Source of the DNA: Marthasterias glacialis
Taxonomy: Eukaryota; Echinodermata; Asteroidea; Forcipulatida; Asteriidae
Assembly (NCBI GenBank): GCA_911728455.2
Contig: OU452226.1
Span: 19,795,938-19,859,937 of the forward strand
Reading direction: 5' to 3'
DNA: 64,000 nt
Shown: piece after piece, positions 47,828 to 59,800 of the stretch
Layout of the letters: every line of letters begins with the position of its first letter
Position numbering within the stretch: position 1 is the stretch's first letter
The notes under the pieces: generated by a model
What the model saw: the letters and a program-made list of their open reading frames with translations, nothing else
What the model was told of the DNA's origin: nothing
Database searches by the model: none
Position numbers and translations under genes: made by a program

Positions 47828-50800
47828 ATTTTTTTTTCTTCTGGTGAATCTGACTTATTCTGTAGAAAGTTTTATTTGTTTTGTTCAATATTGATGATAT
47901 TTTTCAAACGTCTGTGGAGAGAGTTTTTGCTTTTGTGATAAGGTTAAGTTTAATAATAGTGAACGTGTGTTTGAATTGCATGACCTGTTCGAAAAGCCCC
48001 ATCAGTTTAGTTGAAATGAACAAAGTTGTACTTTATTATTTGTGACGCTCCCTGCCATTACCAAGCTTATATTTGCCAAAACTCAAAAACTAGGTTTATT
48101 TTCTCATCAACTAGATGAGAATGAGAGTTTTCAAATAAGACCTAATTAGCGCCTCCAAGGTAAGTATTTCCCACCATTAAAGAGTGTTTGAAACATCACA
48201 TCACATTCAAATTATTTTATACATTTTTTATTGACGTTCAGTGGGTCGACTTGGCAAGATATAGTATCACTGCAAGTCGACTCATTCCATGAATGAAGTC
48301 GACTTGTCGCAATAAATAATCTCTCGTTATTAGAGTAAGTGGTATCTGGCACTCACGGAGCGATGCAGGATACGTCGCTGCTTTATGTAACAGCGGTGTT
48401 TGACATTTTAAAGCACTTTTTCTGTACCCACTTTTTACACATGTTAAACGTGCTTAGCTTTTTGACATTTGGTTCTTCCAACGTTAGCATTCAAAGACAC
48501 ACACAAGAATCTAAACATGTTTTAGGCTATACATGTGGGAAAAAATGAGTACAAAATTTACGTTTAGAAATGTGTTTAAACTCTAAACTTCGTTTTTACA
48601 GTGTACCTACTCTGCTCAGGGCAGAGGGTGGGCCCAATTTCATAGAGCTGCTGAAACATAAAAAGTAGCGAAGCACAACCAAATGATGCTTACCAGATTA
48701 AGGTTAACAACCAAAACAGTATTTCCACCATCAAAGAGTGTTTGAAACATCACATTACAGTGATGTCATGGCTAATGTTTCGGTTGCCTTCACTTTTAAC
48801 GCCATTTCACTATTTCTGAAAAGTGCCTGGTTGTGGCTTGGGGCGTCATATTTGGTCATTCATGCATGCCTCCCATAAAAAGCCATGGTGTGTCATTTGC
48901 TTTAATGTTTTTCTTGAATGTCATTTAAAGCGAAGTAAGCATGTCATTTTTAGAACGTATACGACGAGACCCGATTGCACTGAAACCCTTACTCCCTAGG
49001 CCTTTTGGCCTCCTCAATCCTCCAATATCCTCTCGAATGTCACTCCACACCAAATTGTTTGGACTTAAGAACTGGACCCAATTTCATAGAGCTGCTTAAC
49101 GGCCGATTTGGTGCTTACTGTGCGATTTCCATTTCATAGCGCTGCTAACCGCAAGCACACAAAAAGGCATGCTAACATTCTGGTGCTTACTGTTGGAAAA
49201 ATGAATGACGTAACAACGCAAATCCTTGATGAACACGCAAGCTGGCCGCCTAAATTTCTTGCCAACCCGTGAAATACTCTTACGCTTAAGCAAATGTTTT
49301 TGGCTATAGTTAGCACAAAAAATTTGTTTACTGTTAAGCAGCGCTATGAAATTGGGCCCTGTAAAGTGCATCAAACTCTTACCTTTAAGTAGCTGTATAA
49401 CTAGTCTGCAAACATTCACATCAACAGGCCCGATATTTCGTTCTTGTGAAGGCAAGGCATTTTTCCCTTGGTAAAGGGCAGCTCTTTGAGGGAAATGACA
49501 ATTTGTACTAGATCATCTGATCATGGGGCATCAAGGCAGTGACTGGGGGGGCATTGGAGGCAGTTACATCCGTTGCCTCTGTGAAGTATCAGCAGTCGAT
49601 TTCACCAAACTCTTCCTAACTTAGGAATCATTTCAATTTTAAGTTGCATCAGTGATCTGTATTGTGATACTTTCTTCAGCAATTAAGATTGATTCACACA
49701 TTAATACTCATCTTAAGATGGATCATAGCGCTTTGTGAAATTGACTGCTGGCCAGCATGAACCAAAACACGGGTTTGCTCTGTGCCCATTCCCTGGCCTT
49801 TGCTTCGTTGTTTTCAGCCCAAGACAGGTGAAAGGTTAAAGTTAGATTTACAGAATTGTTGAGATTTGCAGAATTGTTGAGGAAACATGGGATGAACTAG
49901 CTTCTTTAAATGGCACTTACGGTATTCTACGCTTGATATATTTAAATATGCATGCATATTTCATTTGCATACATCTGTATAGTCAATTTATCCGTTTGTT
50001 ACTGCAACATAGTTACAAAGACTTATTTATAGAGAAACCTTAACTCCTTCTGCAGGAAAGAGAAACGGACTTTTGAAAAGTACCAGAAGGCAGCGAGAGC
50101 TCTCCCGGACAAGAAAGATAGAGAGGAGATAGAGCTCCTGAAGAACCAGGTAAGAGTTTTTACTATACCTCATACATATTCATGAATGTCCATTCGCCAT
50201 CACGTGCCAGATGTTATTTTTGTTGTTTACCTAGCGCGCGTGCCAGTATTCACACACAGGGTAAATACGCGTATGTTATAGACTATCGCATGGGTCACCT
50301 GTGCGCCTCTCACGCATAGGGTAAATCACCGAACATCACTGAGGCGGAAAAAGTAGTCACTTAACTCTGCATGTCACTGCTCCAGTCATACTGAGCTGGC
50401 AGTGAGCAGGTTGGTGCTATGGGCCCCTACTCAGGGACACTGTTCCCATGGCAGACCACAAACCAACTATGGAGACACCTTGTGCCGGGACTCTGGCCTG
50501 CAACGTGAGGAGCTGCTTACAGCAATGGGAGACCAATGTGTTTGGAGGGCCATCATCCGATGCTCGATTGAATGAATGAAAATGAACTCTGTATTCGATT
50601 GGCTACCAAAGTCAACTAAAACTATTGAAACGATGTGTAAAAGACGGGTAAAGTCTATGACTGTTCGACAACCTACAATTATCCTGTCCTGCATGTGTGT
50701 TAAAAAAATTGAACCTCATAAAACATCCTCGCACATACACAAAGTTTGTGCAAAAGTTTGGTTTACAACAGCCAACAAACTTATTATCAGTTGCAGAGAT

Positions 50801-53800
50801 GAGACCCTATGTCGTGACTTAAGTAGTTTTTTAGATATACAGATTCAGTCAATTCATCTTGAAATCTGACTTATACCAGGTAAAAGAAATAATAATAATA
50901 ATAATACGCAGTTCTTATATAGCGCTTTATCACACCCAATGGGCGCTCAAAGATCTTAGTATTTTTCCTGCAAGGTATGCGGAGGTATGATTTGAAGTAT
51001 GGGACCTGTTCCTTTACATAGCACCATGTAACGGTTTACAAGGTGCAGTGGCACAATGTGCAGCCGATCAAACCAGGAACACCGGGGCGGACCCCTTCTC
51101 TTTGCGATAAGTGCACTGGGTTCTTTTACCGTGCATGACACAACACATGGGACCTACGGCTTTACGTCCCATCCGAAGGACGCAGCAATAATGGTTAAGT
51201 GTCTTGCTTAAGGACACAAGTGTCACGACCAGGACTGGAACCCACACTCTGCTGATCAGAAACACCAGAGCTTGAGTCCGATGTTCTTATCCGCTCGGCC
51301 ACGACACGCCACAAAGAAATAACAAACATCACAATGTAATTTTCTACTAGTCCAGTCAAACTTTTGCAACACGGGTTAGGTCTCCAATGTTTACCGAGCG
51401 CTGTGTTCATTGACTTAAAATATTGTTGCTTGGACCAATTTCTCTAGTTGAATGACCTCCAAGAGGAGATGAGTCGACGAGAGACAAGATGGACGGCGTC
51501 TTCCACCCGTCTCAGAGATCGTATCGACATCCTGGAGAACGAGAGTGCAGAGCTGAGGGAGGAAGTTAAAGTACTGGAAAAGCAGAGACTTGAAGCATGG
51601 AGGAGAGAAGATGAAAGAGCCAAGGTAATATGGGATGTGTAGTTACTTTAACCTTATTTTCAATTTTTATTTTGCCATTTTCAAGGGTATTTTGGTGCCT
51701 TTTTGGTTTTTATGCAAATGCAAATTTCCACACTCATAAGCAAAAGTGTGATGTCCTATCAGGCAGAAACCTGAATGAGGAAATTAGTTTATGCACAAAA
51801 AGTTGACAAAATTTAAGATATTTCGCTGTTGTAAACTACCTTTTCTTTCGTGACTCGTTGTGTCAGTTCATGGCAGTATCAAGTGAGCAAATTTTCTCAC
51901 AAATGCTTTTGATAAGCAAATTTTGTGGTTCACAATTTCATGAATTTCAATAGAAAACCACAGTGTCTCTCTGAAATGACATCATGGTAACAGCGCCCTC
52001 AGTTGTCCAGAAAAGCATTTTTTTTAAAGAATGTTTAAAGAAGTGCACTTTTCAATTAAATTAACCAAAAAGGGATGTTAATTAGTTTTGATACACTTAA
52101 GATGATTAGAAAGTTGCACAAAATATGTTTCTAAGAAATATTCACTTCGGGGGCCCCTTTAAGTTTGCTCCCTTATGAAAAATACTGTGTTCTTTTCTGT
52201 GTTTAGAACAAAATTCCGGTAAAGTAGTTTTTTGTTTTCTGTATTTTTTGTTTTGCTTTTGCATTTTACAGAACAATTGCATAATTTTTCATGCCCTGTC
52301 TTTTCTGGTTTTGAAGGCAAAGTCAAACCTTCCCAAGCCCAAGCAGCAGGTTCCTGCCATCATGAAACAGAAAATACCTCCCCTTTCCATCATCGGGGAC
52401 CCATTAGAGTCGGAAGACATCACAGATCCTTCAGTTCCAAGACGAGAGTCTCTGAAAGAGCACCCTAGAGCGGGCCCAGCTCCGTCGTCGCGACCTCTTG
52501 CCTCCAGCTCAAAATCAAATGGCCCCGTGGTGAAATCATCAAATTCACGATCCGATGATCCAGGGGTGAGGTCGTCTTACCGAGGGGTGTCCAATTCGAA
52601 ATCAGATGGTCAGGCGGTGAAGTCATCTCACCCACATCAAATATCAGATCATGAGGGACTGAAGACATCCCACCCAAGCTTAGGATCGGAAGGAGTGGGC
52701 GTGAAACCAGCTTCTGTTGGCGTGAGGTATGTGTTCTAGGGGTCTTGATTGAGGATAAGCCTGCATTGCGCCATTTGAATTGGGAGGGTACCACTGAGAG
52801 ATGTGGATTGGGTTTTCAGTCCCTACCTGAATACATGTTTTTTTTTTTTCTATTTGTGGTTTTGCTCCCACATCCCACATCATAAAATATGGACATAACA
52901 TGTCCTTTTGGGTGGTTAGGTGGTCGAGCAGTCTATTGCACTGGACTTAAGTTCCGGTGTTGTCAGAGTGTGGGTTGAGGTCCCAGTCATGGCAATACAC
53001 CGATCCATAAAGCCAACACTAAAGGGGGCGGGGCTTAATGGATCGGTCTATTGTGTCCTTGAGCAAGACACTTAATAATCGTTAATCACACTTGCTTCAT
53101 CCTTCGAATTGGACATAAAGCCATATGTCCCGTCTGTTGTGTATTATGCGCGTAAAAGAGCCCAGTACATTTATTGTTAAGAGACGGGCTCACACCTGTG
53201 GATAGGTATTCGCTGCTTTATGGAGACATTACATTAAAGGGAAGCAAGGAGCATTATGTCTCCATAAGGAAATTCTAAAGAGAGGGCTGCTCCACAAGGA
53301 ATTTTGTGTACAAATTCTATGGGAGGATGTTAAGTACAGGGCCAAAGGAAAGAACAATAGAGGTCTCCACAAGGATGCAAAAACTGGAGTGTGTGTTTTG
53401 GCATGGTTGGCTGCGGATTGCACCACATCAACTTGTAAACCCTTACAAGGTGATTACTTTTATGACTGAGCCTCGCAATTCAAACCAAGCTCGGCATACC
53501 CGTCCATAAAATAGAAAGTGCTTTGAGATGCCTGTTTAAATCTTTGTCTAAGAACCGGGTATGACATTACACAAAATGTTTCTTCCAAGATATTTTTTTA
53601 GCTTACATGTTTGTTACGGACTAAGAAGTTCAGCCCTGATGTGTAATTTTTTTCTGTGGACATTGTGCATTTTGTAGTAGTGACGATGACCAGCCACTCT
53701 CATCGAAGTCCCACAGACCACCGCAGCGAAAGCGTTCAGTGAGGTTTGACTTTGAAGACTCCCCCAGGGATGAGCCAGACAGTGGGATGGCAGACCAGTC

Positions 53801-56800
53801 CATGGATCTCTTCAGTCCAGTCAGGGGCGATGAGGGGCATTTGGAAGCCGCTAAAGGGGTGCCGTCAACCACCCTTCAGACCGGGGCCAGTCCCAGTGGT
53901 AGGGGGATCCCAGAAATGAACCGTTCATTGAATAATAACAACACCGGGGACAAGGAAGAGATTCACCATCCGGATGGGAAGGTTGGTTGAAGAAAACACT
54001 AATCCAGGCCTGGAATTGTATGTCTGAAAGGGCAAGGCCATTTTCAAATGGCACTTCCATTGGGAAACTTTTGAGGGGGCACCAAGGCCCAGACCAGGGC
54101 AACAGAGGCCATGACTTCTGAGGCTCTGTCTAAATCCAGGCCTGGGGATCAAAATATTCATTCAGTTATTTATTGTGTGCATGTTTTATATTAGTTGATA
54201 AGTCTTGTATCAAAGATCTTTACTTTCATTTATTTTGTGATTTGCTCCTTTTTCCGTAGTTTTGTTGTGTACATGTTCATTTTGTGTAATAAATCTTGTG
54301 ACAAAGATTTCTTGACCATGTTTTTAAGATTTGCTCTTTTTCCCAGGTCATTGTGTGTATATTTTGGTTAAGTTGATAAGTCTTATAACAAAGATTTTTA
54401 ATGTGTGTCTGATTTGCTCTTTTTTCCACAGTTTATTGTGTGCATGTTATATTCCTGTTGATGTTAAGTCATGACAAACATTTGTATTGCATGTGGTTCT
54501 GACTTTGTTTTTTCCACAGGTTTATTAATCTTCTGTGTGTAGTTTCCTCTGTTCCTTTTCTCATTTCTCCACATTTGTTTAAAGTATGAGTGTCATGAAA
54601 CATGATTTATGTGTGTAAGAGATTTAACCTTTTCCTCCCAATGAAATATTTTTTCCAGTTGAGTGGAAAAGTATTGGTCAACTTGTTGACTGTTTTATTT
54701 TTATCCAATCTTGACTTGATAATACTAGTTTTGTGTTTTCATTGGCCTTTGTTTTCAATTTCCTGCATAGACAAACTTATTCTTCAAGCATTAGCTAACT
54801 GCCTGTTTGTGTGTAAACCTTTGATATTTGAATTTGTATTGTCATGTATTTTTTGTAAGAGTGGTATAGTGTTTTCATTGTGACCCCTCTTTCTGCCATG
54901 TGCGAAGAAGTCTTCTGTCAATATGTTAGAATAGCGGAGTAAGAGATTTGCTTAAACCTAGCAGTTCCCTGTATTAACTATGTGTAATGTCGTGCCTTTA
55001 AAGCTGTATATTACCACTTTTTTTATGGAAGTTGGAAACAAAAGTTCTAGAAACAATGACCGCAGTCAAAACATACACAAGCTCAAAGCTGACTTCCCAA
55101 ATTATTTTTTTTGTCACAACTTGAACTTTCCCAAGAGTCAATCCAAGGTCACTTGGTGTGTTTTAACCAATACAAATGTGTTATATTTGGTCCAGTTTAT
55201 TATATTATAAATTAGCATGGGACAACTACTAGGTTTAATATCAAGATATTTTCTGTAAATGATACAGAAGGTCAAAGTGTCTACCCTTTTGAAGCTATTT
55301 TGAAACTGTTTATAGATTGAGGAGATTCGTGGTGATGGTAGTAGGGTCATCACCTACGGGAACCAGACCCGGAAGGAGATCAGCGCCGACGGCCAGTCGG
55401 TCATTGTCACATTCTTCAATGGTGATATCAAACAGATCATGCCGGACCAGAGAGTGGTAAAGATTCTATTCACTATTTATTCCAAAATTTAAAAAGGAAA
55501 ATAACAAATAACAATTAAAATTTCTAATATACATGTATATAATTTTGTTTTATGTTGTAGCGATGCCATTCTCTCAAAAATTGAGTTGCTATTTATTAAG
55601 TATGAGGCTAGCTACTTCAGATTATTGCTTTGTATTTTTAATCTTGCTCTTTCATAATCACATTTTACAACATATGTAGAAATTAAAGTTGGCGTCGATT
55701 GTACATTCAGTTGATATGAAATTTGTGCATCAATTGTCATTTGGTGACTATTTATTTCATAATTTGTTTGTTTTGTATTCTGTTTTAACTTCAAAAGGCA
55801 GGCTGCTGCAGTCCTTGGCTCAAGTTTGATTTTGAGTATAAGTTATAGACGCCTAGACGTTGAGTGATGAAGTAATTTAAAAAACAATTGACCTGTCTTT
55901 CTCATCGGTCTTTCCAGATGTATTACTACGCTGAGACGCAGACCACTCACACCACGTATCCGGACGGGCTGGAGATCCTACAGTTCAACAAGTAAGTTCC
56001 CTTGACTACAAGGACCTAGTTTCAGGGAGCTGCAGGACTGGAATTACACGAAGGCCTTGGAGGCAATGCCCTCTGTTGCCGTGGTCTTGGCCTTGGTGCC
56101 CCTTCCAATGTTTCCCGTATTTTTTTCAGATTTTCCAATGGAAGTGCCCTTCGTACAATGAAAATGGCCTTGCCCCCTCAAAGATGAAAGTCCAGGCCTA
56201 AAGCTGCTGAAGGGAACAAAGTTGTTCCGCTGAGAAATTTGTGCTTGGCAGACCAAGTTTACCAGCTAAAAAGCTTGTTGGTTTATAATGTTGTGATTGG
56301 TTCCCCACAATCATTTGTATAAATTACGCAAGACAATTATGTTTCAAGCATGGTCACAAGGTGTGTTGTGGCCAAGCTGTCTAGGGCACCGGACTCAAGC
56401 TCTGGTGTTTCTGATCAGCAGAGTGTGGGTTCGAGTCCTGGTCTTGACACTTGTGTCCCTTAGCGAGACACTTGACAATTGTTGTTGCATCCTTCGAATA
56501 GGAAGTAAAGCTTTAGGTCCAGTGTGTTGAGTAATGCACGTAAGAACCCAGTTACATTTACCGCTAAGAGAAGGGGTTGCCCTGGAGTTTCTAACATGGT
56601 TGGCAGAGGATTGGCGCAGGTATTATATAAATGGGTCTCATTAATTCAAAAACTTGGCGTGCCTGTCTTACAACATGATGAGCGCTTTGAAGCCAGTGGC
56701 AAAGGCGCTATATAAATGACTGATATTTATGTTATTTATTATTATTAGTTTTGTCAAGTATACTTTACCTCTGTTGTCACCAAGCAAGTTAGTAAGTTTA

Positions 56801-59800
56801 CTTTGTAGGGTTTATAGGGGCATCTGACTCCAGAAAAAGCTCAAGACATTACTGATGCCAGCAGGGGTAGGCTTACTCTCTAAATGTAAAAGAGTGAAAA
56901 TTTCATTCTCTCACCTGAGCGGTGTCATTTCGGCTTTTTTCAGAGTGAAAGTCACTGTGCATCACCCTTTTGGAGTGAATTTGGAGCGAACTTCACTCTG
57001 ATTCAAGTTGAAAATACCCGTCTTTCACTCTAAAAAGGGTTGTCCGCCATGGCTCTTTGCAAGAGTAATATTGTGGACAAAACGAGTGGTTTTTCACTCT
57101 TACAGTTAGTTAGAGAGTATATAATGAGTGATTACTGCGATTTGGGAACTGGCTTGGTGGCCAGTATTTATCTTAATTTGATGATCAATTTTGTGTCTTT
57201 CCATAGTGCTATGTGCTTATGATCATGTTATGTAAAAGGTGCATTATAAATTGTTAATTTATGATTATTATTGTCACAATATCTGAAAACAACTTTTAGT
57301 TTTAGTTTGAAAAACTAAACGTTATTAATTCCTCTTTTTTTCTCCAGCAATCAAACTGAGAAGCACTACCCCAACGGAACGAAAGAGATCACGTTTCCGG
57401 ATCAGACCATCAAATATCTCTTCCCCAACGGCAACGAGGAGAGCATCTTCCCGGACGGGACAGTGCTACGAGTAGACAACAACGGAGAGAGAACCATGGA
57501 GTTCCCCAATGGTCAGAGGGAAGTGCATACTGCCCAGTATAAGGTAAGGGCACTATAACCAAAATATTCAGGCATGCAGCTTTTCAGGTGATTTCCTCTT
57601 TTTTTCATAAAAAATACTATAGAAAATAAAAACACTCTACAAACTTAAGTGTGGTTGCTCTGTTTTTTTTTGCAATGACAAAGCTGCATTTTTGAATATT
57701 ATATTGGATCTAAAGCACAGCAGGGCAATATGCTGTTGTTTTGTTGCTAAGGACCATCATGTCCATAGATGCTGACATTTAAATTCATTCTTGTGTCTTT
57801 CATTTTGTCGTTGTTGTCAACTTTTTATTACTTTTCTTTCCAAATGCTATTTGACCTTTCACCTTTAATGATTTTTTGTTATTGTATGGTCACATTTTGT
57901 TGTATTATTTAAAATGTAATTATATCACTGTGTTTCAAAATGTCTTTCATTTTGTCATTATTGTTGTTAACTTGTTTATCTTTCTTTCATAATGCTATTT
58001 GACCTTTCACCTTTAATGATATTTTATTATTACATGGTCACATGTTGTGTTATTTAAAGTGTACTTATGTCACCGTGTGCAATACAATTTTACCATTTGA
58101 ATGTGTTACACTTTGATTGGAGGTATGCAATATTTGTTTCAGGAACTGTAGGATTTTAAAGCATTATCTTTGAAATACATTGCCAACATTGATCACAAAT
58201 AGTTAATGAGGGAAAACTTATTGGTACAAACAGGGACTAATAAGGGCTTGAGACGGTCTGCCAAACCCAGAAAAATATAGCTTTGCAAAAATCGGCAATA
58301 TGTACCAGCCAATGTAAAATGTATGGTTCACCGCTTACTTGGTACTAATAGCCATTTATTTGTCTTCTATAGCGATGTATGAATATTGGCCTTTTTGCAA
58401 AGTTGTTGAGTTTGTTTTATCTTAGAGCCCTTGTGAGAGAGAGAGAGAGAGGAAAACAAAACAAAAAACTCAACAGTTGTTTCAATCGGTTTTCAAACTG
58501 TAATTGTTAATAAACATGTTATCTATCTATCTTATCTATCTTGTCTATCTTATCTATCTTATCTGTCTTATCTATCTTATCTATCTTATCTGTCTTATCT
58601 ATCGTATCTATCTTATCTATCTTATCTATCTTATCTATCTTATCTATCTTATCTATCTTATCTATCTTATCTATCTTATCAATCTTGTCTATCTTATCAA
58701 TCTTGTCTATCTTATCTATCTTATCTATCTGATCTTACTTATCTATTTTATCTTACTTATCTATCTTATCTTATCTATTTTATTTATCTTATCTATCTTA
58801 TCTATCTCATCTATTTTATCTATCTTATCTATCTTATCTATCTTATCTATCTTATCTTATGTATCTTTCTATCTGAGAGCTCACTGATATAAAGGGGGGT
58901 AGTACAAATGGTACCGCAAACATTTCGACTGAAATATTGTCAGAGTCAAGACAATAATATTTGACATTTAGGAGACTTTAATGAAGTGAAAAGGTTAATA
59001 GAAAAATCTACATTGAAACGGAAAACTCAGGTAATCCCCACAGTAGTTGCTGGGAAACTGCGCAACTCCGTAGTCACTAATGCTACACACACACACCACA
59101 GGTATGAGACAGCAGACTTTCAGTAGAAGCCACTCGATAAATAGCGCCGAGCCCGTGGCATGCCGACTGTGATCAGGGATTTTTTTAACCAGGGTGCAAA
59201 AGGAAAGAGAAATAAGCAAGTTGAAAACTTGGTACCTGGGTGGATCTCACAAAGCTAGTCCTAACTTAGGACTAGTCCTAACTTATGACCGGTCCTATAA
59301 GTTAGGACTAGTTACTCGTCCTAACTAAAGATAAGACTAGTCCTAGCGCTTTGTGAAATCCACACCTGGAGGGTCGCGATGATTATGGGTAGGATGCAAG
59401 CGGGCAATATGTAAATAATTACTCTCTAATTGTAAAAGAGTGAAAAAAAAACCCCACTCTTTTCGTCTGCCATAACACTCTTGCAAAAAGCCATATAGCG
59501 GACAACTCCTTTAAGTATTTTCGACTTGAATCCGAGTGAAGTTCGCTCCAATTTCACTCAAAAAGGGTGATGTACAGCGAGTTTCACTCTCAAAAGAGCC
59601 AAACTGAAATTACTCATCAGGCGAGAGAGTGAATGTCTCTCTCTTTTACATTAAGAGAGTAACATACCCCCAAACAAACCTACAAACCTCGCTGGCATGC
59701 CACGGCGCAAGTTAAAAGTTTACAATAAGGCAAAAGGATATTGTAAAAATAAAGTAAAAAAAAAAAAAAATATAAGAAATTGTCGGGAGCTGGGAGGGGT

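Larger units (their letters stand above)
52912..53515 (+). mobile_element. tRNA-derived SINE, family A, carrying two later insertions
   Basis: Head 'GGTGGTCGAGCAGTCTATTG' and B box 'TGTGGGTTGAGGTCCCAGTC', body 'GGACATAAAGCC' and 'GCGCGTAAAAGAGCCCAGTA', then 'TTGGCATGGTTGGCTGCGGA' after 53395. It is split by a 61-bp MITE at 52993-53053 and a dispersed repeat at 53235-53383. In CENPJ intron 15. Confidence 0.8.

Noticed and set aside
58504..58887. Leu/Ile/Tyr-rich ORF resembling a membrane protein
   Set aside because: Encoded by the (TATC)n microsatellite within CENPJ intron 19.
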